Below, in pieces: positions 44,213 through 51,324 of a DNA stretch of 64,000 nt. The position numbers and the translations under genes are program-made. Under the pieces are notes generated by a model. The model ran no database searches and was not told where the DNA came from. It worked only from the letters and a program-made list of their open reading frames with translations. Every line of letters begins with the position of its first letter. Position 1 is the first letter of the stretch. Source of the DNA: Nocardia sp. CC227C (GTDB lineage Bacteria; Actinomycetota; Actinomycetes; Mycobacteriales; Mycobacteriaceae); NCBI RefSeq assembly GCF_030767025.1, contig NZ_JASITE010000007.1, positions 248,001-312,000 on the forward strand. Reading direction: 5' to 3'.

Positions 44213-44956
44213 ATGACCAATGCCGTCGGCACCCGCGCCGTCTTCGGTGTCGTCGTACCGAGTACGAATACCGTTGTCGAGCACGACTACTGGCGGGCCG
44301 GGCTACCGGGCATCGCCTTCCGCGCCGGATCCATGTACATCCCGAATCCGGTGATGGGCGACGACGCCGACTTCCAGGCGCTGCTGGTGCAGATCCGCGC
44401 CGCCATCGACACCGCCGTGCGCGACGTGCTCACCGCCGAACCCGAACGCATGGTCATGGGCATGTCCGCGGAGACGTTCTGGGGCGGCGTGGCCGGGAAC
44501 GCGGCCTTCGAACAGCGGCTGCGCGAGCGCACCGGCCTGCCGGTCACCACGGGGGCGAGTTCGTGCCGGGCGGCCCTGCGGGAGTTGGGCTGTCGCCGCA
44601 TCGCGGTGTTCTCGCCGTATCAGCCCATCGCCGACCGCGAGGTGGGGCGGTTCTTCACCGAGGCGGGGTTCGATGTCGCCGCCGTCACCGGGCTGCGCTG
44701 CCCGAGCGCCATGGATATCGCGCGCGTCGGCGACGACCGGCTGCGTGCGGTCGTCGCGGCACTGGACGGCCCGGATGTGGAGGCGATCGTCCAGGTCGGC
44801 ACGAATCTGTCGTTCGTCGCCCTGGCCGACCGGCTGGAAGCGGAACTGGGCAAGCCCGTGATCGCCATCAATGCCGCCACGCTGTGGCACGCCCTGCGCG
44901 ACCACGGTTTCGACGATCGCATCGAGGGCGCGGGGACACTCCTGCGTGAATACTGA
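44213..44956 (+). CDS. Maleate isomerase / arylmalonate decarboxylase-like protein lacking the active-site Cys
   Basis: A 247-residue Asp/Glu-racemase-superfamily protein. The substrate-binding start FGVVVPSTNTVVEHDY is typical of maleate isomerases. The first catalytic loop is MGMSAETFWGG (no Cys, as in arylmalonate decarboxylase) and the second, normally with the key Cys, reads VQVGTNLSFVAL with Val instead. So neither catalytic Cys is present. It is a paralogue (same length) of the protein at 45214-45957, which keeps the second Cys. GGGGAG precedes ATG 44213. A different chemistry, or a regulatory role, must be considered. Confidence 0.8.
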   Translation: MTNAVGTRAVFGVVVPSTNTVVEHDYWRAGLPGIAFRAGSMYIPNPVMGDDADFQALLVQIRAAIDTAVRDVLTAEPERMVMGMSAETFWGGVAGNAAFEQRLRERTGLPVTTGASSCRAALRELGCRRIAVFSPYQPIADREVGRFFTEAGFDVAAVTGLRCPSAMDIARVGDDRLRAVVAALDGPDVEAIVQVGTNLSFVALADRLEAELGKPVIAINAATLWHALRDHGFDDRIEGAGTLLREY

Positions 44957-44969
44957 CCCCTACCCGCTC

Positions 44970-45082
44970 GGTGATCCGGCGACGCGGTGGTGATCCGGCG
45001 ACGCGGTGGTGATCCGGCGACGCGGTGGTGATCCGGCGACGCGGGGGTGACCCGACAGCGCGGGGTGATCCGACGACGCGGC
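44970..45082. repeat. 19-bp tandem repeat, about six copies
   Basis: Units of GGTGATCCGGCGACGCGGT begin at 44970, 44989, 45008 and 45027, the first three perfect. Two further diverged units run to about 45082. The array lies in the 3' space between the two convergent isomerase paralogues. The following ~130 bases to 45213 hold no gene. Confidence 0.9.
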
Positions 45083-45213
45083 GAATGACGAGCGACCTCG
45101 TGCGGGCCGACAGGCGCGGGGGCGTAGTGGAGCCCGTGACATCGGCGGCACGGCTTCGGCGCATCGCCGATGCGCCGAAGCCACGTCGAGGGTCGGTGGT
45201 CAGCGGTCCGTGG

Positions 45214-45957
45214 TCAGTGGTCGCGCAGCAGCGCTCCCGCCCCCTCCACACGGTCGTGGATGTGATTGTCGCGCAGCGCCATCCACCAGGTCGCCGCATT
45301 GATGGCGATCACCGGTTTGCCGAGCCAGCGCTCGGCCTCGTCGGCCAGCCGCACCATGGACAGGTTGGTGCCGCACTGCACCAGCGCGTCCACCCCGGCA
45401 CCGTCCACCTCGCGCAGCGCCGTGCGCAGTTCGTCCTCGGTCACGTGCGCGATGGACACCGCCGTCGGGCAGCGCAGCCCGCGAATGGCCTTGACCTCGA
45501 AGCCGAGTTCACCGAAGAAGCGCACCACATTCTCGTCGCCCACCGGCTGGTAGGGCGTGACCACGCCGATCCGCTCCGCACCGTACAGCCGCAGCGCCCG
45601 TCGGCACGCCTCCGCGCCGGTGGCCACCCGCAGTCCGGTGATGTCGTGGATCTGGCGCACGAACTGCCGATTGCCCTCGACACCGCCCCAGAACGTCTCG
45701 GCGGACATGCCCATGACCATGTAGTCGGGTTCGCAGGTCAGCACGCGTTCGCAGGCGGCTCCGATCTCGGCGCGGATCTGCTCGAGCAGCCGCCCCATAC
45801 CGGCGTCGTCGTTCATGTTCTGGTCGCGAATGTGGATGCGGCCGAAATGGGCCGTGACCCCCGGGACGGCCATGCGGTAGAAATCGGGTTCCACGATGGT
45901 GTTGGTCGAGGGCGCGATCACCCCGAATTTGCGCCGCCAGCCCAGTGCGTCGGTCAT
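45214..45957 (-). CDS. Maleate isomerase / arylmalonate decarboxylase-like enzyme (single-Cys form)
   Basis: A 247-residue Asp/Glu-racemase-superfamily enzyme. FGVIAPSTNTIVEPDF forms the dicarboxylate-binding start; the first loop is MGMSAETFWGG (no Cys) and the second is VQCGTNLSMVRL with the Cys. A single Cys in the second loop is the pattern of arylmalonate decarboxylase (Cys188), whereas maleate isomerase has two. It could isomerise a substituted maleate or decarboxylate a malonate-type acid. ATG 45957 overlaps the SDR stop (ATGA), so it is the last gene of the tetrapyrrole operon. Confidence 0.82.
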   Translation of the reverse strand: MTDALGWRRKFGVIAPSTNTIVEPDFYRMAVPGVTAHFGRIHIRDQNMNDDAGMGRLLEQIRAEIGAACERVLTCEPDYMVMGMSAETFWGGVEGNRQFVRQIHDITGLRVATGAEACRRALRLYGAERIGVVTPYQPVGDENVVRFFGELGFEVKAIRGLRCPTAVSIAHVTEDELRTALREVDGAGVDALVQCGTNLSMVRLADEAERWLGKPVIAINAATWWMALRDNHIHDRVEGAGALLRDH

Positions 45958-46736
45958 GGGTTCCTCTCCGTGTCGAACAGGTCGCGGCGGCGCACCGGCG
46001 CGAGGGCGAACCGCCCGATGATCTTGCGGGTGGTCAGCCAGCGCACGTGCGCGCCATTGCGCCGCTTGTCGAGCGCCCGCGCGGCCAGCCAGGGCGCGAC
46101 CGTCTCCACCGGATCGGCCAGGATATTGAAGATCCTGCGCGCCTTGGCCAACTCGTCGGGATCGTCGTAGCCGTGGGTGAGCAGGTCGGTGACGACCATC
46201 CCCGGACTGAGCAGCCCGACCGACACCCCGGCCGGGACCTCGGCGGCCAGCGCGGTGGTCAGGTAGGTGACCGCGCGCTTGCTCGCCCCGTACACCCCCA
46301 ACCCGGCGACGGTGCGCCCGTCACTGCCGAGTCCCTCCATATTCCAGATATGGCCGCCGCCGTTCTCGGCCATGCCCGCCACGGCCACGGCGCAGCCGTT
46401 GAGCACGCCCAGCAGATTGGTGTCCAGCACCGTGCGGGCGGTCTCGACGGGCAACTCCCACAGCGGTTTCCGATCGTGGGAGACGCCCGCGTTGTTGATC
46501 CAGACGTCCACGCCGCCGCACTGCCGCACCGCGGTGTCCCACAGCTGCCGCACCTGCTCCCGGTCGGTGACATCGGCGGTGACCACCACCGCGTGATCGG
46601 GGAGTTCGGCGCGAATCCGCTGCACCCGCTCGGCATCGCTGCCGCACAGCGCGACCCGGTGACCGCGCTCGAGCAGGGCGCGCACCATGCCCAATCCGAT
46701 GCCGCGGGTGCCGCCGGTGACCACCACCGTGCTCAT
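45954..46736 (-). CDS. SDR of the NYC1/NOL (chlorophyll b reductase) type
   Basis: A 260-residue short-chain dehydrogenase. Cofactor motif TGGTRGIG (7-14), NNAG motif VDVWINNAGVSHDRKPLWEL, active site Ser138, Tyr149 and Lys153. Beyond the general SDR fold it has the strings WNMEGLGSDGRTV, VGLLSPGMVVTDLL and NILADPVETVAPWL, which to my reading are diagnostic of plant NOL/NYC1, the enzymes that reduce the 7-formyl group of chlorophyll b. It has no transit peptide or membrane segment. It overlaps both neighbours by ATGA, inside the operon with the RCC-reductase-like and PAO-like genes. Confidence 0.78.
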   Translation of the reverse strand: MSTVVVTGGTRGIGLGMVRALLERGHRVALCGSDAERVQRIRAELPDHAVVVTADVTDREQVRQLWDTAVRQCGGVDVWINNAGVSHDRKPLWELPVETARTVLDTNLLGVLNGCAVAVAGMAENGGGHIWNMEGLGSDGRTVAGLGVYGASKRAVTYLTTALAAEVPAGVSVGLLSPGMVVTDLLTHGYDDPDELAKARRIFNILADPVETVAPWLAARALDKRRNGAHVRWLTTRKIIGRFALAPVRRRDLFDTERNP

Positions 46737-47596
46737 GAGCGCTCCAGCACGCCGTGCATGACCGCGGCCAGGCTGTTGTGGTCGAACATCTGGTACACCA
46801 CGGCCATCCTGCTGCCCGCGCCCATACCGGGTTCGGCGTCCATCATGAATTCCCGGCCGAGCAGCCGACGGCCGTCGACGGTGTGCAGGCGCACGAAGTT
46901 CGCTCTGCCGTAGGAGTTCCCATTGCCCCACACATCGGGCCCCTCGTGGAAGGAGCGCACCCCGTCGCGGCGCACCGTGATCCGGGAATCGGATTCGACC
47001 GGGCCCGACATGACCAGGCGGTGCTCGGCCACCAGCAGGGTCACCGGATCGATCTCGAGCTCCATGCGCAGCGCGCCCAGCGGCTGCTGGTCGGCAGACC
47101 ACAGCTCCAGCTCACCGGCGTAGCGGCTCTTCTCCTTGGTCGGCACGGTGAACACCACCGGACCGCAGCGGGTTTCGGCCTCGACCCGCTGCTCGACCAG
47201 GTCCGGGTCGCGGGTGTAGAGACCGTCGAACACCCCGACCAGCGCCGGACCCTGGTACAGCACCGATGAGTACACCTGGGTGTCGCCGAGGGTCTGGTTC
47301 CAGGTCTGGAGGCCGACCTGCCAGCCCGGACCGTAGTAGTTGGCGTCCACGAATCCGCCGTAGGGCTGGCCCGATCCGAAGAAGTCCGGGCCGGTGTAGA
47401 TCCGGTCGGCGTCGGAGTCGCGGACGCCGAACGCGAACGGCGCACCGAGGGCGAAACGGCCCGCCAGCGTGCCGCCTCCGGTGAGGCCGCCATCCATGTA
47501 GTAGGTGGTGGTGCCGTTCTCGTGCACCGACGCGCGCCGGATGTCCTCGAAGCCGCACCAGGTGCCGTTCGCGTCGAACAGGGAGGGGCGGCCCAC
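46733..47596 (-). CDS. Beta-rich hypothetical protein of the tetrapyrrole operon
   Basis: At least 287 residues with many short strands and Gly/Tyr/Trp (FDANGTWCGFEDI, TTTYYMDGGL, YGGFVDANYYGPGWQV). The pattern suggests a double lipocalin-like barrel; I cannot name the family. The GTG 47596 is the first standard start, but the frame continues upstream with protein-like sequence (HFQQRIAGEWVG) and AAGGGG lies 7 nt before an in-frame ATC at 47641-47639. A rare ATC start giving about 302 residues is possible. It may bind a pigment, by context only. Confidence 0.65.
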   Translation of the reverse strand: MGRPSLFDANGTWCGFEDIRRASVHENGTTTYYMDGGLTGGGTLAGRFALGAPFAFGVRDSDADRIYTGPDFFGSGQPYGGFVDANYYGPGWQVGLQTWNQTLGDTQVYSSVLYQGPALVGVFDGLYTRDPDLVEQRVEAETRCGPVVFTVPTKEKSRYAGELELWSADQQPLGALRMELEIDPVTLLVAEHRLVMSGPVESDSRITVRRDGVRSFHEGPDVWGNGNSYGRANFVRLHTVDGRRLLGREFMMDAEPGMGAGSRMAVVYQMFDHNSLAAVMHGVLERS

Positions 47597-47654
47597 CCAT
47601 TCGCCCGCTATGCGCTGCTGAAAATGGCTCGGAGCGTTGATGGCGATACCCCTT

Positions 47655-48350
47655 TCACTGTCCGGCGAGCAGTTCGCCGCGTACCCGCTCGGCCTGTTCC
47701 ACGCCGAGCAGTCGGGCGACCCGCCCCCATACGGGGTCGACCTCCGGGCTGAACAGGTTGGCGCGCTGTATCCGGTCGCGTACGGCGAGTTCGGCGTCCA
47801 CGGCCGGAACGCCGTTGTCCACCAGCGTGAGCCAGTGCTCGAGATACCGGTCCACGGTGGCGTCGAGAGCCTTGAACGCGGCCTCGGTGGCCCGGCACAC
47901 CACCATCCACGGCGACATCATGGCCCGCTGCCGTGGCCCGATGGCGGCGGCGGAGAGACCGTCGACGCGCCACGCCTCCTCCAGCGGCGCGGTCAGCGGC
48001 CCGAAGGCGGCGTCCAGGTAGTCCAGGTGCACCGCCGGGTCCACGCGCGGGATGAGATCCAGGTGCATGGCGTGGTAGTCGCCCGCGTACACCGCGTCCA
48101 GGGTGAAATGCGGTACGGCGGAATCGCTTCCGGTGAAGGCGAAGACCATATGGCTGTCGAGGCCGATGGGCGGCACCACCAGGTCCACCACCACCGCCTT
48201 GTCGATGGGTTCGCCGCGCAGCACCCGCAGCCGGCCCACCGGATCGGGCGATACGGGACCGGTCAGCGGCAGATCCTCGGCGACGGTGAGGCCGAGCGCG
48301 GCGCTCAGCGCCGACAGGGTGCGCTCGCTCAGCGCGGTGGGCAGGCTCAT
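47655..48350 (-). CDS. Bilin reductase / RCC reductase superfamily-like protein (second)
   Basis: A 231-residue protein. The core VPHFTLDAVYAGDYHAMHLD is followed by LIPRVDPAVHLDYLDAAFG; the H-x-DL-x-PR pattern followed by a short helix with a YLD motif is shared with red chlorophyll catabolite reductase and ferredoxin-dependent bilin reductases. MMSPWMVV then matches the SPT/SPW strand. These enzymes reduce linear tetrapyrroles with ferredoxin. ATG 48350 overlaps the Rieske stop (ATGA). Less certain than the protein at 50421-51230. Confidence 0.55.
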   Translation of the reverse strand: MSLPTALSERTLSALSAALGLTVAEDLPLTGPVSPDPVGRLRVLRGEPIDKAVVVDLVVPPIGLDSHMVFAFTGSDSAVPHFTLDAVYAGDYHAMHLDLIPRVDPAVHLDYLDAAFGPLTAPLEEAWRVDGLSAAAIGPRQRAMMSPWMVVCRATEAAFKALDATVDRYLEHWLTLVDNGVPAVDAELAVRDRIQRANLFSPEVDPVWGRVARLLGVEQAERVRGELLAGQ

Positions 48351-49468
48351 TCGGCATTACCTCCGGTGCGGGCCTTGTGCACCCAGGCACTGGCCAGTTC
48401 GGGATTGTCGTGGCGGGCGGGGGAGGCGATGACGGTCGCGGCGCGGCGCGGCGAGTCGCCGGTGATGATGTCGTCGTCGCCGACCCACCAGCCCTGTTTG
48501 CGCAACTCCAGCCGTCGCCGCCGGTAGGCCACCTGAAGGGCGTCGCTGCGGACGTGCAGTTCGTCGGCGAGGTCGAACGGCAGCAGTTCGGGCCGCTGCG
48601 ATTCCACCACCGGTCGGTCCTGGAGCAGAATCTTCTCGATGCGCTTGCGCGCATTGCCGTCGGCCCACGCGCCGGTGAAGAAATTTCGATAGCCGAGAAT
48701 CTTCACCAGCGTGCGGTCCTGGGAGAGCGGGATATTGAAGTCGTAGAGCAGCATGTCGCCGATGGGCAGTCGGATGTGCAGCTTCACGATGTTCGGCAGG
48801 TACCACGCATTGGTCACCGTGACCGATTCCGGGCGGGGCCGCCGCCGGGCCAGCAGTCCCCACAGTCCGGTGGGCAGCGGCGGACTGAGCTGGATGTCGG
48901 CCTCGGCCGACCAGTCCGTCTGGCGGATGCGGAAATCCGGGATCTCGGGCTTGTCGGGATTGCCGAAACTGGTGCCGTGCACGAACGGCGTATGCGCGGC
49001 ATCGACCACATTCTCCAGCGCCCGTTCGTAATTGGCGTCGATCTCCATGTCGAACCGCACCTCCCGGAACTCCGGGTCGTCGTGTTCGGGAATGACCGGG
49101 ATCGGCGGCCGCTCCGCTTCCGGGAGGTCGCCCAGGAACGCCCACACCATGCCGTAGCGCTCCATGGTCGGGTAGGCGTCGATGCGCGCCTTGCGGGGAA
49201 TCTTGCGCTCCTCGGCATTGGCCGGGATCTTCACGCAGACACCCTCGCTGTTGTACTGCCAGCCGTGGTACGGGCAGGCGATGCGGTCGCCGGTGACCGT
49301 GCCCATGGACAGCGCCCCGCCCCGGTGCACGCACAGATCCGACAGGCAGGTCACCGTGCCGGAGCGGGTGCGGAACAGCACGAAATCCTGTCCGAGGCAG
49401 GTCACCTTCCGGGGCTGCCGGCCGATGCGGTCGGCGAATTCCAGGGCGTACCAGAAGTTCTTCAGCAT
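48347..49468 (-). CDS. Rieske oxygenase, pheophorbide a oxygenase (PAO)-like
   Basis: A 373-residue Rieske non-heme iron oxygenase. The cluster ligands are in LCVHRGGALSMG and IACPYHGWQYNSEGVC; the segment after it, VKIPANAEERKIPRKARIDA then YPTMERYGMVWAFLG, is like plant PAO/PTC52-type oxygenases. The iron site is ENVVDAAHTPFVHG (Asp, two His). PAO opens the porphyrin ring of pheophorbide a. Unlike plant PAO it has no C-terminal CxxC and no membrane helices. It lies between the two bilin-reductase-like genes and 8 bp after the hydrolase. Confidence 0.8.
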   Translation of the reverse strand: MLKNFWYALEFADRIGRQPRKVTCLGQDFVLFRTRSGTVTCLSDLCVHRGGALSMGTVTGDRIACPYHGWQYNSEGVCVKIPANAEERKIPRKARIDAYPTMERYGMVWAFLGDLPEAERPPIPVIPEHDDPEFREVRFDMEIDANYERALENVVDAAHTPFVHGTSFGNPDKPEIPDFRIRQTDWSAEADIQLSPPLPTGLWGLLARRRPRPESVTVTNAWYLPNIVKLHIRLPIGDMLLYDFNIPLSQDRTLVKILGYRNFFTGAWADGNARKRIEKILLQDRPVVESQRPELLPFDLADELHVRSDALQVAYRRRRLELRKQGWWVGDDDIITGDSPRRAATVIASPARHDNPELASAWVHKARTGGNAE

Positions 49469-49476
49469 GGTGGTTC

Positions 49477-50424
49477 CTATCGCCGGGTCAAACGCAGTGC
49501 GGCATCGTCGAATTCGGCCAGTTCGGTCTTGGCCGCGGCATCGCCGCGCAGATGCGTCCGCAGGAATATCGTGACCAGGCGCGCGAACGACGGCATCGCG
49601 TCGGTGTCGCCGGGGCCGTCGAGGAAGGCGCGGGCGGCGGTGGGATCGGCGTCGGCGATGCCGAAGTGATTGGCTCCCGGCGCCTCCGCGAGCAGGTGAT
49701 CACCGTCGGGCAGCGCCTCGGTGAAGGTGCGCCGCACCGGATCGGGCCGGTCGTCGCCCTCCTCCCCGTAGCGGTCCGCGCTGCCCTGGATGACGCCGTC
49801 GCGTGAACCCACGCCGAGCAGCACCGGGCAGGCGGTCTGGGCGGGCAGTACGGTCCCCGGCTCCCAGCCCAGCATGGTGGCCACCAGAGTGTGTGCGCCC
49901 CAGGCGAAGACGGCCGCGATCTCGGGGAAGAAGCGCGCGGACTGGAGTGCCACGGTGCCACCCGCCGAATGCCCGCCCAGGGCGACACGCTCCAGGTCGA
50001 GCGCTCCCCGCAGCGGCGGCTGCTCGTTCAGCTCGGCCAGCGCGGTCAGGACCGCGCCGATGGTCGGGCAGGTCGGGCGGGTGCCGTAGGCGTCCGGGCG
50101 GGCGGCGTCGAGATCCACGCCCGGGGTGAGACCGCGCTGGCCGCCGAACAGTTCGGCGACCCGGTCCAGGGTGACCACCACGAATCCGGCCGCCGCGACG
50201 GCGGTGGCGAAGCGTCGGTAGGACTCCTGCCCGACATTGACCCCGGACAGGAACACCACCACCGGGTAGGGTGCGCCCGCCGGATCGGGTGGGAACACGC
50301 CGGTGAGCCGTTCGGCGTCGGAACCGCTGGCGACGGCCGGGTAGTAGACCTTCAGATGGGCGGTGTCGAACGGCGCGGTACCGTCGGTGCGCGCCGACCA
50401 CCACAGGGAGCGAATCAATGTCAT
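49477..50424 (-). CDS. Alpha/beta hydrolase, chlorophyllase/PAF-acetylhydrolase-like
   Basis: A 315-residue cytoplasmic hydrolase. YPVVVFLSGVNVGQESYRRF carries the oxyanion turn, VALGGHSAGGTVAL the nucleophile Ser, VLLGVGSRDGVI the acid and GANHFG the His. The order and the VVVFLxG...A..GFVVVTLD start resemble chlorophyllases and PAF-acetylhydrolase-like esterases. In an operon with PAO-like and RCC-reductase-like genes, removal of phytol or a methyl ester is the obvious proposal. ATG 50424 overlaps the upstream stop (ATGA). Confidence 0.8.
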   Translation of the reverse strand: MTLIRSLWWSARTDGTAPFDTAHLKVYYPAVASGSDAERLTGVFPPDPAGAPYPVVVFLSGVNVGQESYRRFATAVAAAGFVVVTLDRVAELFGGQRGLTPGVDLDAARPDAYGTRPTCPTIGAVLTALAELNEQPPLRGALDLERVALGGHSAGGTVALQSARFFPEIAAVFAWGAHTLVATMLGWEPGTVLPAQTACPVLLGVGSRDGVIQGSADRYGEEGDDRPDPVRRTFTEALPDGDHLLAEAPGANHFGIADADPTAARAFLDGPGDTDAMPSFARLVTIFLRTHLRGDAAAKTELAEFDDAALRLTRR

Positions 50425-51230
50425 GCCGTCGGCCTCGGCAGTTCGCGGTCGCCGCCCCAGAGCGCGCGCACCAGGCGCTGGGTGAGCTCGGGTCCGAAGA
50501 ACCGCTCGCCCATGACATTGGCCGGGTCGCGTTCGGCGATATTGCGGCGGACGGCCAGATCTCGCTGCGCGAGCGCGCGGCGTTCCGCGGCGGGCACCGG
50601 CTCGGCCTCGTCCACCCAGCCCAGCCACTGCTCCACCCGGGTGGTCAGCACCTGCGCCACGGTGTCGAGATTCGGTCGCGTCGGCGGAAAGGAATAGCAG
50701 TACGCGGTGGGGGAGAGGCTGCCGCGGATGAATCCGGTACGGCTGGTGAACCAGGTGAAATCCGGATGGTCGCGTTTGAAGTCCAGCCAGGGTTCGTCAT
50801 TGGGGGCGTAGAAGTCGTCGAAGTACGCGCCGTCGCCGACCAGGTCGCCACGCGGAACCGCGTCCACGTAGAACCAGCCCTCCGGCCACAGCAGCAGCGC
50901 CGACCCGAGGTGCGGCACCCGGATGTGCGGACCCAGCCATGCGGTGAGGTGCAGGTTCACGAAACCGGTGCGTGGATCGCCGATCCAGGAGTGCACCAGC
51001 CAGTCGATCTCCGGTCCGGAATAGGCGGCGAGGCTGCCGGAGGGACCCGCGGCGGGGTCGCCGTAGGTTTCCAGATCGGACGTCGAGGGATCGCGGGTGA
51101 GCGCGAAGCGTTCGGCGATACGGGACTTCAACCCGCTCAGCAGCGCCCGCCACTCCTCGAAGGTCTCGGTCACATCGGCGCGCGGGGTTTGGTCGACCAG
51201 CTGCTCGACGTGTTGCAGGGTTTCGCTCAT
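50421..51230 (-). CDS. Red chlorophyll catabolite reductase (RCCR)-like protein
   Basis: A 269-residue protein. The core from about residue 70 to 180 parallels plant RCCR: SWIGDPRTGFVNLHLTAWLG, VPHLGSALLLWPEGWFYVD, then AVPRGDLVGDGAYFDDFYAP, and finally GFIRGSLSPTAYCYSF. In Arabidopsis RCCR the same order is SWI...GASLNI, PNFVVEL, LDLPxRKDLV..PDYLKxFY and RxxxSPTA. RCCR reduces the C15=C16 bond of the opened chlorophyll macrocycle using ferredoxin. The protein lacks a transit peptide. It follows the nitrilase gene by 94 bp and leads the hydrolase-PAO part of the operon. Confidence 0.68.
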   Translation of the reverse strand: MSETLQHVEQLVDQTPRADVTETFEEWRALLSGLKSRIAERFALTRDPSTSDLETYGDPAAGPSGSLAAYSGPEIDWLVHSWIGDPRTGFVNLHLTAWLGPHIRVPHLGSALLLWPEGWFYVDAVPRGDLVGDGAYFDDFYAPNDEPWLDFKRDHPDFTWFTSRTGFIRGSLSPTAYCYSFPPTRPNLDTVAQVLTTRVEQWLGWVDEAEPVPAAERRALAQRDLAVRRNIAERDPANVMGERFFGPELTQRLVRALWGGDRELPRPTA

Positions 51231-51324
51231 GGCTGCTCCGGAGTCGTCGATTCGGTTGTCACACGGCTGCTTTCGTCGGATCGCGGATTTCGTCAGGACA
51301 CGGGTTCATCGGGACACGGATTCG

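Noticed and set aside
44970-45082. CRISPR-like array
   Set aside because: The 19-bp units follow each other without spacers and no cas genes are present, so it is a simple tandem repeat.
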